This document shows positions 17,857 to 25,504 of a stretch of DNA of 64,000 nt, piece by piece. How positions within the stretch are numbered: the stretch's first letter is position 1; each line of letters begins with the position of its first letter. The translations under genes were made by a program, and so were the position numbers. The stretch spans positions 1 through 64,000 of the forward strand of contig NZ_LZRD01000006.1 of the NCBI RefSeq assembly GCF_001687325.1, given 5' to 3'. Source of the DNA: Streptomyces sp. PTY087I2 (GTDB lineage Bacteria > Actinomycetota > Actinomycetes > Streptomycetales > Streptomycetaceae). Under the pieces are notes generated by a model, which did not search any database, was not told the origin of the DNA, and saw only the letters and a list, made by a program, of their open reading frames with translations.

Positions 17857-18186
17857 GCACGGCTCTCTTCGCTCAATACGGTGAGTAAAGCCGAGGTGCA
17901 CTTTGGCAGATATGTGGCGATATCGTGCGCGTGACTCGCTCATACGACCACATGGGGATTGCCCGTCCGGATGGGCCGTCCGGGTGGTCGCGCGGCAGAC
18001 CGGCGCAGGCCCGGGTGCCTTCGCGGGCCGGTGGCGAAAGGGCACCGGGGGTCCGGCGCGGGGAGCGGGCCGATGTTCCGCGCGACGTCCGCCGGTTATA
18101 CCGTCAGCCTTTTCCGGGAAAGCGCACACCGCCGAACGCCGCACTGGATGGCGTCACCATCCATCGGTGCCGTCGCCGAAAAGCAG
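17857..18186 (-). promoter_or_regulatory. Leader/promoter region of the exopolysaccharide operon
   Basis: This 330-base gap holds no supportable gene. On the minus strand a TATAAC -10-like hexamer reads at 18094-18099, and paired ATATC elements occur near 17910-17925, both AT-rich against the GC-rich background. The first would give an untranslated leader of over 200 bases. Which is used cannot be told from sequence. Confidence 0.35.
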
Positions 18187-18215
18187 GAGCGCCCCGGACG
18201 GTGTCCGGGGCGCTC
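18187..18215 (-). terminator. Terminator after the polyprenyl synthase gene
   Basis: Perfect 13-bp inverted repeat GAGCGCCCCGGAC / GTCCGGGGCGCTC with a 3-base loop, 15 bases after the stop at 18231. It separates the prenyl-synthase operon from the exopolysaccharide operon. Confidence 0.85.
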
Positions 18216-18230
18216 GGCGAGGCGCCGGTG

Positions 18231-19280
18231 TCAGCCGGTGCGGTCCACCAGATACGGGATCAGCGTGAGCAGATCCCCCCGGGCCTCCTCCTCCAGCGGC
18301 ACCCGGTCCAGGCAGGCGCGGGCCGCCGCCAGGTGCTCGTGCGCCTCGGCGATCGTCGCCTCGCGCCCGCCGGCCTCGTCGATCAGCTCCGCCGCGCGCC
18401 GCGCCGCCGCGTCGTCGAGCGGCCCGGCGGAGGTGAGCAGCGCGTCGAGCCGCCCGGCCGCCGGGTGGTCGGCGGACAGCGCCGCGAGCACCGGGTACGT
18501 CTTCTTGAGCCGCCGCAGATCGCTGTGCACGGGCTTTCCCGTCAGCTGCGGATCGCCCCAGATCCCGAGCAGGTCGTCCACCGCCTGGAACGCCACCCCC
18601 ACATGCCGCCCCGCCAGGTCCAGCGCCTCGGCGGTCGACGCCGGAGCGCCCGCCAGCACCGCGCCCAGGGCGGCCGCGCAGCCGAGCAGGGACCCCGTCT
18701 TGTGGGTGGCCATCGCCCGGTACTCGTGCGGCAGGACGGCGCCGGGCCCGGACCACGGCCGGGACTCGAACAGCAGATCCTGCGCCTGCCCCCGCACCAG
18801 ATCGCCCAGCGCGCCCGCCAGTTGCCGCACCGCGGCCGGGCCGCCGGGACCGGGGGCCTCCGCCAGCGTGGACACGGCCAGCGCGAACAGGGCGTCCCCC
18901 GCGAGGACCGCCGGGCCCGTGCCGTACGCCTTCCACAGCGTCGGCCGGCGGCGGCGGGTCTCGTCGCCGTCCATGATGTCGTCGTGGATCAGCGAGAAGG
19001 TGTGGATCAGCTCGACGGCGACCGCCCCGAGCACCCCGTCCTCCCCGCTGCCGCCCGCCGCCTCCGCGCCGAGCACCGCGAGCGCCTGGCGGACCCCCTT
19101 GCCCTGCGATCCGGGCGACGGTTCGCCGTCGGCTCCGCGCCAGCCCAGCGAGAAGGCCGCCGTCTCCGCGTGCCAGGGGTGCAGCCGGCCCACCGACTCC
19201 ACCAGGGCCGGGCGGACCAGCTCGCGGCACCGGTCCAGTATCTGCGGCGCGCTCGCCCGGCGGGTCGTGGAGAGCGTCAT
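18231..19280 (-). CDS. Polyprenyl diphosphate synthase (trans-isoprenyl synthase family)
   Basis: A 349-residue all-alpha prenyl synthase that condenses isopentenyl diphosphate with an allylic diphosphate. The first Asp-rich motif reads HDDIMDGDETRRRRPT (DDxxD plus the Arg pair). The second is DDLLGIWGD followed by TGKPVHSD. GKGVRQAL near the N-terminus binds isopentenyl diphosphate. The GIWGD/TGKP style resembles Streptomyces enzymes including those reported as cargo of family 2 encapsulins, but there is no long disordered N-terminal extension and no shell gene here. Product length cannot be read. Its ATG overlaps the TPR gene stop by four bases. Confidence 0.9.
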   Translation of the reverse strand: MTLSTTRRASAPQILDRCRELVRPALVESVGRLHPWHAETAAFSLGWRGADGEPSPGSQGKGVRQALAVLGAEAAGGSGEDGVLGAVAVELIHTFSLIHDDIMDGDETRRRRPTLWKAYGTGPAVLAGDALFALAVSTLAEAPGPGGPAAVRQLAGALGDLVRGQAQDLLFESRPWSGPGAVLPHEYRAMATHKTGSLLGCAAALGAVLAGAPASTAEALDLAGRHVGVAFQAVDDLLGIWGDPQLTGKPVHSDLRRLKKTYPVLAALSADHPAAGRLDALLTSAGPLDDAAARRAAELIDEAGGREATIAEAHEHLAAARACLDRVPLEEEARGDLLTLIPYLVDRTG

Positions 19281-20335
19281 CGGCGGCCGTCCCCGGCACC
19301 GGCCGACGCGGGTTCCACGTCCAGTTCGGCGTACGCCTTCTCGACCATCTCGCGGGCGTTGAGCAGCCCGATCCGGTCGAGCCTGCCCCGCAGTTCGTCC
19401 AGGTCGGCGGCGGTGGCGTCGCGGTCCCGGCCGAGCCTGGCCCGGGCCTTCACCAGGCCGAGCGAGGCCAGCGCCTCACCCCGGGGCTCGTCCATCGCGC
19501 GGAACTCGCCGAGCGCCTGCTCGTACACCGTGCGCGCCTCCTCGTACCGCCCGGCGCGGAACAGCACGTTGGCCCGCATCTTGTGGTTGTACGCCAGGGC
19601 GCTGGAGAGGTTCATCTCGCGGCAGGTGACCTCGGCCTCGGCGAGCAGATCGAGCGCCCGCCCGGTCGCCCCGTCCCGGAGGGAAACGATGTCGGCGATG
19701 CCGCGCAGCGCCCAGGCCCGGCCCCGCCGGTCGTCCGCGTCGCCCGCCAGGACCGCCGCCTCCTCGAACATCTCCAGGGCCGTGTCCAGCGAACCGGTGT
19801 TGCGGTGGATCTGCGCGATGCCCTCCAGCGCCCAGACGGTGTGCCGGGCCTCGCCCCGGGCGCGGGCCTCGGCCAGCAGCTGTTCGTGCAGCGTCGCGAC
19901 GGTCGCGTAGTCGCCCTGGATCCGCCCGGTCTCGGCGAGGCCGGCCAGCGAGTAGCCGCGGGCGACCACGTCGCCGCCCCGCTTCCCCAGCTCCGCGGCG
20001 AGGCCGAGCAGCCGGAACGCCAGGCGCAGCGCCCCGCGTTGGCGCGCCAGCGTGCCGCCGCTCCACAGCGCCCAGGCCATCGCCCCGGTGTTCCCGGCCG
20101 ACCGCGCCGCCCGGTAGCTGGCCTTCCAGGCCCGGTCGGCCTCCGCCACCTGGCCGAGCCTGCGGTGCGCCTCGGCCACGGCGAGGCCGGCGCGTGCCAC
20201 CTCCTCCTGCGATCCGGAGAGCTCGGCCTGCCTCAAGTGGCGTACTCCCTCGGCCAGTACGTCGGTGAGGGAGGCGTTCACCGACATCTTGGTGAGAGCT
20301 CCCTGGTACTCGGGCGCCAGTGCCTTGGTCTGCAT
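19277..20335 (-). CDS. Tetratricopeptide-repeat protein coupled to the polyprenyl synthase
   Basis: A 352-residue soluble protein made almost wholly of about 35-40-residue helical pairs with TPR character (repeating A-G-A and L...A...A patterns such as ARGYSLAGLAETGRIQGDYA and RAWALRGIADIVSLRDGA). It has no catalytic motif. TPR arrays bind peptides or partner proteins, so it may scaffold or regulate the adjacent prenyl synthase. The ATG at 20335 has GGAAGG five bases upstream. It is the first gene of a two-gene operon with an ATGA junction. Confidence 0.8.
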   Translation of the reverse strand: MQTKALAPEYQGALTKMSVNASLTDVLAEGVRHLRQAELSGSQEEVARAGLAVAEAHRRLGQVAEADRAWKASYRAARSAGNTGAMAWALWSGGTLARQRGALRLAFRLLGLAAELGKRGGDVVARGYSLAGLAETGRIQGDYATVATLHEQLLAEARARGEARHTVWALEGIAQIHRNTGSLDTALEMFEEAAVLAGDADDRRGRAWALRGIADIVSLRDGATGRALDLLAEAEVTCREMNLSSALAYNHKMRANVLFRAGRYEEARTVYEQALGEFRAMDEPRGEALASLGLVKARARLGRDRDATAADLDELRGRLDRIGLLNAREMVEKAYAELDVEPASAGAGDGRR

Positions 20336-20374
20336 GGGTGCCTTCCGCGCGGTGCCGGGCCCGCAGCCAACCGG

Positions 20375-20406
20375 CTATACCTTCTGCGTATACATGGGGG
20401 GTATAG
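20375..20406 (-). promoter_or_regulatory. Candidate operator/promoter of the TPR-prenyl synthase operon
   Basis: Inverted repeat CTATACC (20375-20381) and GGTATAG (20400-20406) enclosing a GTATAC palindrome (20388-20393), about 40-70 bases upstream of the start. The nested symmetry suggests a dimeric repressor site overlapping the promoter. The regulator is unknown. Confidence 0.5.
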
Positions 20407-20556
20407 TCGGTCGGTCGTGCAGGCCCGGATCTTGTGGGGGTGGGGCGCCGCTCGTCATGTGCGGCGAACCGTCCTGTCGTCGATCAAGACGGCAGGCGGG
20501 TGCGGAGGGTTGCTCGGGCGGCCCAGGCCGTTCCGGGCCGCCCTGTCTATGTCCCG

Positions 20557-20915
20557 TTACGCCCTGCCCTGCACCTTCTCCGTACGTCGCAGCCGGTGAC
20601 GTACCGCACGCCGGGCCACCGGTCCGAGCTCGTCCAGCACCCCGGCCGGCGCGGCGAGCTGCTCCAGCGCCTCGAAGGCCCGCTCCGCGCCCTCCGGGTC
20701 GACGCCCTCGTACATCTCCAGGCCTCGTACCCGAACAGCGGGCCGAAGCGGCGGTTGGTCACCGTGACCCGGATACGGAAGCGGCCCGTGGCGTCGTGGA
20801 AGGACTCGCGGACCTCGGCCTCGCCGCCGATCAGGTTCGGGACCCGCAGGTCGAACGGTCCCTCGCGGAACCGGTGCTCGCCGGAGCGGATCAGCAGCGA
20901 GCCGTCGGGCTCGGA
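20557..20915 (-). pseudogene. Degenerate DUF4166-domain gene fragment
   Basis: Reading the minus strand from 20915, a frame after a TGA gives GSLLIRSGEHRFREG, then RVPNLIGGEAEVRESFHD and TNRRFGPLFGYE, blocks that I recognise from the C-terminal part of DUF4166 proteins. At about 20720 the frame is lost. A different frame continues with MYEGVDPEGAERAFEALE to a TAA at 20557. The N-terminal two thirds of the usual protein is missing. The last 50 residues may be the frameshifted tail or the end of another fused gene. No start or ribosome site is evident. Confidence 0.55.
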
Positions 20916-20940
20916 TCAAGTCCCGCCGTGTTCCAGGAAG

Positions 20941-20982
20941 CTGTCAGAGAGGGTTGAGTGCTCGCTCAACCCCCTCTGACAG
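20941..20982 (-). terminator. Terminator overlapping the end of the F420/hemerythrin fusion gene
   Basis: An 18-bp inverted repeat, CTGTCAGAGAGGGTTGAG against CTCAACCCCCTCTGACAG, with one mismatch and a TGCTCG loop. The stop codon of the minus-strand gene (20944) lies inside the left arm, so the last dozen codons form the hairpin. Confidence 0.75.
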
Positions 20983-21903
20983 GCCGTGCTCAGGCCGTAT
21001 TCGCGGCGGGGCCGCCGGGGGCCAGGGCACATCGGCCAGGAGCGGCAGGATGTGCTCCTCCTCGTAGTCGAGGTGGGCGGTCAGCTCCTCGGTCATCCGG
21101 GCCAGTTCGGCACGGAAGCGGTCCGGTTCCGCGATGGCCACATCGGCCAGCAGGTCCGCGAGCGCCGACTGCACGGCCCCGATGGAGCGGTGCTCCTCCC
21201 GCAGCCGGTCGAAGACGTCCCGCAGGTGGGGGTGGTAGCCCTCCATGGTGGGGAACATGTGCCCGTCCTCGGCCGTGTGGTGGAACTCCAGCGCCTGGCA
21301 GAACGAGAGGCAGCGCTGCCGGATCTGCATCCCGAGACCGGGGGCGGGCGGTTCGCCGTCGCCCCCGTGCCCGGCCCGGGCGGCGAAGTGCGCCTCGGTC
21401 TCGTCGTGCACATGGCGCAGTTGGCCGCGCAGCCAGGTGTGCACCTCCACCAGCTTGTCGGCGAGCGAGGTGATCGGGGGAGCCGCCGCGTCGGGGTCGG
21501 GGAGCGCCAGCACCACGACGGGCAGCACCCGGTCGGTGGCGTCCTGGTACTCCGCGTACCCCGGCGCCTCGGCGACGACCCGGGCGAAGAGCTCGTCGCG
21601 CCGGGCCCCTTCGGCGGGTACGGCGAGCGAGTCGAACTCCTCACCGCCCAGCTCGACCCGCACGGTGGGGTGGGCGAGGAGATTGCGGTACCAGTCGGGG
21701 TGGAGGGGTGCGCCGAGGTTGGAGGCGACGACGAGGAGCCGGCGGCCGTCGCGGACATAGCCGAGCGGTGTGGTGTGCGGCTTCCCGGAGCGGGCGCCGG
21801 TGGTCGTGAGCAGGAGGAGATCGGCGCCCTCGAAGGGGCCGCCGACCTTCCCCGCGTTGGCACGGAATTCGGTGATGACGGACTGCTGGAAGGTCTGGGA
21901 CAT
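20944..21903 (-). CDS. Fusion of F420-type nitroreductase-family domain and hemerythrin-like domain
   Basis: A 319-residue two-domain protein. Residues about 1-135 are a deazaflavin-dependent oxidoreductase of the Ddn/split-barrel family: LLLLTTTGARSGKPHTTPLGYV, then HPDWYRNLLAHP and VRVELGGEEF. Such domains use reduced F420 to reduce quinones or nitro compounds. Residues about 145-300 are hemerythrin-like, with His/Glu metal-ligand patterns HTWLR...HVHDE, FHHTAEDGHMFP, EHRSIG and HLDYEEEHILP expected to hold a di-iron site. The two domains in one chain suggest redox chemistry coupled to oxygen or NO sensing; that coupling is inference. The ATG at 21903 has only a distant GGGAGA. Confidence 0.88.
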   Translation of the reverse strand: MSQTFQQSVITEFRANAGKVGGPFEGADLLLLTTTGARSGKPHTTPLGYVRDGRRLLVVASNLGAPLHPDWYRNLLAHPTVRVELGGEEFDSLAVPAEGARRDELFARVVAEAPGYAEYQDATDRVLPVVVLALPDPDAAAPPITSLADKLVEVHTWLRGQLRHVHDETEAHFAARAGHGGDGEPPAPGLGMQIRQRCLSFCQALEFHHTAEDGHMFPTMEGYHPHLRDVFDRLREEHRSIGAVQSALADLLADVAIAEPDRFRAELARMTEELTAHLDYEEEHILPLLADVPWPPAAPPRIRPEHGLSEGVERALNPL

Positions 21904-21997
21904 GGAGGTTCTGGGTCTCCCGGAAGGAATGCGGGCAGGCGAAGGCCCGGCGTCGCGGAGTGCGGAGTGCCGGCCGCGAGGCGCCCGGGGCAGGAGC

Positions 21998-22061
21998 GCT
22001 CAAAGGTGAGAACGCTCAGAAACAGGGGTGCTCAAGGCCGGAGATGCTCAGAGGCAGGGGG
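21998..22061. repeat. Four-copy 16-bp tandem repeat headed by GCTCA
   Basis: GCTCA recurs at 21998, 22014, 22030 and 22046, an exact 16-base period. The remaining 11 bases of each unit are purine-rich and less conserved (for example AAGGTGAGAAC, GAAACAGGGGT, AAGGCCGGAGA, GAGGCAGGGGG). The array lies 95-158 bases upstream of the fusion gene start. Confidence 0.65.
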
Positions 22062-22203
22062 CGATGAATGGACTCATGGCGTCATCCCTGGAAGAAGGTG
22101 CTGGCTTGATCGCCGGCCGGCCCAGATCTCTTTGGCCGACGTCACGCTGCACAGACAGCATGAGAACCCGATCCGCTCGTCCCTGTCAACGCGGGGGCGG
22201 GCA

Positions 22204-22249
22204 ACGGAAAGGCGGGCAAGGGAAGCGCGGACGACGGAAAGGCGGGCAA
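22204..22249. repeat. Direct repeat ACGGAAAGGCGGGCAA, two copies
   Basis: Exact 16-bp copies at 22204-22219 and 22234-22249, period 30. The second copy also supplies the left arm of the adjacent hairpin. Confidence 0.7.
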
Positions 22250-22272
22250 CGCCGGAAATCGCGTTGCCCGCC
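22241..22272 (-). terminator. Hairpin downstream of the aldo/keto reductase gene
   Basis: Perfect 11-bp stem GGCGGGCAACG / CGTTGCCCGCC with a 10-base loop, 115 bases beyond the stop at 22387. The distance makes the terminator role tentative. Confidence 0.45.
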
Positions 22273-22386
22273 CTGCGCCGCTATCTCGTCGTCGCCGGGC
22301 TGCTGGTCCGGCCCCGGGACGGGCAGCAGCTACCACCGCGGACGCTGACGGCGAAGACCGTCACCGCAACGGCGCGTCGAACTGCG

Positions 22387-23220
22387 TCAGTTGAGGGTGT
22401 CGGGGTCCGGGCCGGTGCGCATGCCCCGGTCCAGGGCGGCGACGGCGTCCATGTCCGCGGCCGACAGCTCGAAGTCGAAGACGTCGATGTTCTGCCGGAT
22501 CCGCTCGGGCGTGACCGACTTCGGGATCACGATGTTGCCGAGCTGGAGGTGCCAGCGCAGGACCACCTGGGCCGGGGACTTGCCGTACCGCTCCGCGATG
22601 GAGACCAGGGCCTCCTCCTTGAGCAGGGCGCCCTGGGCCAGCGGGCTCCAGGCCTCGGTGGCGATGCCGTGCCCGGTGTGGAAGGCGCGCAACTCGCTCT
22701 GCTGAAGGCCCGGGTGCAGCTCGATCTGGTTGACGGCGGGGATGAGCGTGCCCGTCTCCAGCACCCGGCTCAGGTGGGCGGGCTGGAAGTTGGAGACCCC
22801 GGCCGCGCGGATCCGGCCGTCGGCGGCCAGCTTCTCCAGGGCGCGCCAGCTCTCCGGGTACAGGTCGTGGGCGGGCGTCGGCCAGTGGATCAGGTAGAGG
22901 TCCACATGATCGAGGCCGAGCTTGGCCAGGCTCGCGTCGAACGCGGCGAGCGTGGCCTCGTAGCCCTGGTCGGCGTTCCACAGCTTCGTGGTGACGAACA
23001 GCTCCTCGCGGGGAATCCCGGAGGCGGCCAGCGCCCGGCCCACACCGGCCTCGTTGCCGTAGACCGCCGCGGTGTCGATGGACCGGTAGCCCGCCTCCAG
23101 TGCGGCGGAGACGGCCGCGGTGGTCTCGTCGTCGGGCACCTGGAAGACGCCGAAGCCGAGCTGGGGGATGGTCACTCCGTTGTTGAGCGTGACGGTGGGA
23201 ACGGTGGGGGCGGTGGACAT
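22387..23220 (-). CDS. Aldo/keto reductase
   Basis: A 277-residue (alpha/beta)8 NADPH-dependent reductase. It shows the opening block NNGVTIPQLGFGVFQVPD, the catalytic Asp and Tyr in the GYRSIDTAAVYGNE region, the Lys in TKLWN, the active-site His in IHWPTP, and the NADP-binding IPKSVTPERIRQN. It matches the 2,5-diketo-gluconate reductase-like subgroup that reduces carbonyls; the natural substrate is unknown. The ATG at 23220 is preceded by GGAAGA. It is divergent from the S33-type hydrolase, with an operator-like site between them. Confidence 0.93.
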   Translation of the reverse strand: MSTAPTVPTVTLNNGVTIPQLGFGVFQVPDDETTAAVSAALEAGYRSIDTAAVYGNEAGVGRALAASGIPREELFVTTKLWNADQGYEATLAAFDASLAKLGLDHVDLYLIHWPTPAHDLYPESWRALEKLAADGRIRAAGVSNFQPAHLSRVLETGTLIPAVNQIELHPGLQQSELRAFHTGHGIATEAWSPLAQGALLKEEALVSIAERYGKSPAQVVLRWHLQLGNIVIPKSVTPERIRQNIDVFDFELSAADMDAVAALDRGMRTGPDPDTLN

Positions 23221-23289
23221 GGGGGATCTTCCGTGGCGCGATGCGCGCCGATATGAACGGCGTACGGCGTTTACTGGCGTCAACAATAA

Positions 23290-23312
23290 TTGCATACGCG
23301 GGTTATGTGCAA
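23290..23312. promoter_or_regulatory. Candidate operator between divergent aldo/keto reductase and hydrolase genes
   Basis: Imperfect inverted repeat TTGCATA ... TATGTGCAA in an AT-rich patch, 70-92 bases upstream of the reductase start. The TTGCA/TGCAA arms look like a MarR- or TetR-type binding site. No regulator gene adjoins it. Confidence 0.4.
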
Positions 23313-23366
23313 GCGCGGGCAAGGTGGGGCGGGGTGTCCGGGTCGGCGTCCGCCCCGCGGGCCTGT

Positions 23367-23400
23367 CGAAGGGGGCATGCCCGCGGTCCTGCCCCCTTCG
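23367..23400 (+). promoter_or_regulatory. Strong hairpin in the leader of the S33-type hydrolase gene
   Basis: Perfect 11-bp stem CGAAGGGGGCA / TGCCCCCTTCG with a 12-base loop. It lies 74 bases before the hydrolase start and after the candidate operator, between divergent genes, so it is not an ordinary end-of-operon terminator. It could attenuate or protect the leader. Confidence 0.4.
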
Positions 23401-23473
23401 CCGGACCGGTGCGGTCATGTGCTGGACTGGCGTTTTCGCCCGGATCGGCCAGCACCCCGGATCAGGAGTTCTT

Positions 23474-24769
23474 GTGAGCAGTTACCGGCAGCCCGGCGTC
23501 GTCCTCACCGACCGCCGTTTCACCGTGCCCCTCGACCACAGCGACCCCGGCGGCGAGCAGATCGAGGTCTACGGCCGGGAAGCGGTCGCCACCTCCCGGG
23601 CCGGCGAGGAACTGCCCTGGCTGGTCTATCTGGAGGGCGGCCCCGGCTTCGGCGCACGCCGGTTCGTCGGTACGGAGGCCTGGCTCGGCCGGGCCCTGCG
23701 CGAGTTCCGGGTGCTGCTCCTCGACCAGCGGGGGACCGGTCTCTCCACCCCGGCCAACCGGCAGACCCTGCCGCTGCGCGGCGGCCCGCGCGAGCAGGCC
23801 GACTACCTCGCCCACTTCCGCTCCGACTCCATCGTCCGCGACTGCGAGCTGATCCGGTCGCAGCTCACCGGCGGGGCGCCCTGGACGGTCCTCGGCCAGT
23901 CCTTCGGCGGCTTCTGCGCCGTCCGCTATCTCTCCGCCGCCCCGGAAGGGCTGAAGGAGGTCCTGATCACCGGCGGGCTGCCCTCGCTGGACGCGCACGC
24001 GGACGACGTCTACCGGGTCGCGTACCCCCGTATCGAGCGCAAGGTCGCCGCCCACTACGCCCGCTATCCGCAGGACATCGAGCGCGCCCGCGCGATCGCC
24101 GCGTACCTCGCCGAACACCGGCCCGAGAGCGCCGGACACCGGCTCACCCCCGAGGGCTTCCAGTCGCTCGGCATCCTGCTCGGCACCGGCAGCGGCAGCC
24201 ACCAGCTCCACTACCTGCTGGAGAACGCGTTCGTCCGCACCCCACACGGCACCGAACTCTCCGACGCCTTCCAGGAAGCGATGCGCACCACCGCCTCCTT
24301 TGCCGGGCACCCCCTCTACGCCCTGCTGCACGAGGCCATCTACGGGCAGGGCGAGCGCGCCACGGCCTGGGCGGCGGAGCGCGTACGGGGAGAGTTCCCG
24401 CAGTTCGACGCGGCGACCGCGCTGGCCGGCGACGGTCCCGTCCTCTTCACCGGCGAGACCATCCACCCCTGGCACTTCGACGTCGACCCGGCGCTGCGCC
24501 CGCTGCGCGAGACCGCCGAACTCCTCGCGCGGCGCACCGACTGGCCGGTGCTGTACGACCCCGAGCGGCTCGCCGCCAACGAGGTCCCGGTCGCGGCGGC
24601 CGTCTACCACGACGACATGTACGTCGACACCGCGGACTCGCTGCGCACGGCGGCGGCGATCCGGGGGCTGCGGACCTGGGTGACGGACGAGTACGAGCAC
24701 GACGGGGTCCGCGCGGGCGGTCCCCGGGTCCTGGACCGGCTGCTGTCCCTCGTGCGCGACGAGGCCTGA
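23474..24769 (+). CDS. Alpha/beta-hydrolase, proline iminopeptidase-like (S33)
   Basis: A 431-residue hydrolase. The oxyanion-hole region YLEGGPGFGARR, the DQRGTGLS block and the nucleophile elbow GQSFGG are clear, as in proline iminopeptidases and related S33 enzymes. The catalytic Asp and His would lie near YHDDMYVD and EYEHDGVR at the C-terminus. These enzymes remove N-terminal proline or hydrolyse esters and amides. No signal peptide is present. GTG 23474 is chosen because CAGGAG lies just upstream; longer in-frame starts extend into the promoter region and the opposite gene. Confidence 0.9.
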   Translation: MSSYRQPGVVLTDRRFTVPLDHSDPGGEQIEVYGREAVATSRAGEELPWLVYLEGGPGFGARRFVGTEAWLGRALREFRVLLLDQRGTGLSTPANRQTLPLRGGPREQADYLAHFRSDSIVRDCELIRSQLTGGAPWTVLGQSFGGFCAVRYLSAAPEGLKEVLITGGLPSLDAHADDVYRVAYPRIERKVAAHYARYPQDIERARAIAAYLAEHRPESAGHRLTPEGFQSLGILLGTGSGSHQLHYLLENAFVRTPHGTELSDAFQEAMRTTASFAGHPLYALLHEAIYGQGERATAWAAERVRGEFPQFDAATALAGDGPVLFTGETIHPWHFDVDPALRPLRETAELLARRTDWPVLYDPERLAANEVPVAAAVYHDDMYVDTADSLRTAAAIRGLRTWVTDEYEHDGVRAGGPRVLDRLLSLVRDEA

Positions 24770-24826
24770 TCCAGGACCCTTCGTTGGGATCATGCCGGGC
24801 CCGCGCGCCCGCCCCCGGAACGGGCC

Positions 24827-24851
24827 GGGCCGGCCGCGAACCGGCCGGCCC
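24827..24851. terminator. Bidirectional terminator between hydrolase and rhodanese genes
   Basis: Perfect 9-bp stem GGGCCGGCC / GGCCGGCCC with a 7-base loop between two convergent genes. Confidence 0.65.
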
Positions 24852-24859
24852 CGCCGGGA

Positions 24860-25432
24860 TCAGCGCTGGAGCTCCTCCAGCGTGGCGTCCAGGTCACCGG
24901 CGGAGCGCGGGGCCCGGTTGTGCGGCAGCTTGGAGAGGACCGCCGCCATCCCGCAGGTGTTGCTGAGCGCCGAATACACCAGGCCCGTACCGACGCCCGC
25001 CGAGAGCCAGCGCGCCGCCGGGAAGCGGATGCCCGCCACCAGCCCCGCCACCACCAGCGAGCCCGCCGCGAGCCGCACCTGGCGCTCCATGGCCCACGTG
25101 GTGCGCGCGCCCTCGGGGCGGTCCAGGCCGCGGCCGTCGCCCTCCCAGGCCGACGTGCCGCCGGTCAGCGTCACGGCCTCGATGTCCGCGCCCGCGAGGA
25201 TCTCGCACGCCCGCGTGGACCGGACCCCGGAAGCGCACACCACCAGCAGCGAACCGCGCGCGGAGGCGGACTTCAGCGCGGGCAGCGCGTCCGGGAGCTT
25301 GTCGAGCGGGATGTTCAGGGCGCCGGGGACATGCCCGGCGGCGTACTCGCCCGGAGCCCGTACGTCGATGACGGTGAACTCCTCCAGACGGGCTGCGGCC
25401 TGGGCGGGGGAGAGGGAAGCGGGGCTGGGCAC
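24860..25432 (-). CDS. Rhodanese-domain protein with membrane tail
   Basis: A 190-residue protein. The rhodanese domain (about 5-105) has VIDVRAPGEYAAGHVPGALN and the active-site loop CASGVRS, whose Cys would carry persulfide sulfur. The rest (about 115-170) contains hydrophobic stretches (LAAGSLVVAGLVAG and ARWLSAGVGTGLVYSALSNTC) like the DUF2892 membrane module often fused to rhodaneses. It probably acts in sulfide or persulfide handling at the membrane. GTG 25432 is preceded by GAAAGGA at suitable spacing. Confidence 0.88.
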   Translation of the reverse strand: MPSPASLSPAQAAARLEEFTVIDVRAPGEYAAGHVPGALNIPLDKLPDALPALKSASARGSLLVVCASGVRSTRACEILAGADIEAVTLTGGTSAWEGDGRGLDRPEGARTTWAMERQVRLAAGSLVVAGLVAGIRFPAARWLSAGVGTGLVYSALSNTCGMAAVLSKLPHNRAPRSAGDLDATLEELQR

Positions 25433-25504
25433 GACGGGGTTCCTTTCGTTCGCCGGACTCCAGCGTCGCACGCCCGCCGCCGGTCCCGGAGGTAGCCTGC
25501 CCCT

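Larger units (their letters stand above)
21904..22386. other. Long intergenic region with two sets of direct repeats
   Basis: About 480 bases without a supportable gene, upstream of the fusion gene and downstream of the aldo/keto reductase. It contains a four-copy 16-base tandem array, a two-copy 16-base repeat, and a hairpin, each listed separately. Small overlapping frames here lack coding signatures. Confidence 0.5.

Noticed and set aside
18231..20335. Encapsulin nanocompartment locus
   Set aside because: The prenyl synthase resembles encapsulin cargo, but no shell-protein gene is nearby and the N-terminal targeting extension is missing.
21998..22061. CRISPR-like array
   Set aside because: Only five bases are well conserved per 16-base unit, with no spacers of 30 bases or more and no cas genes.
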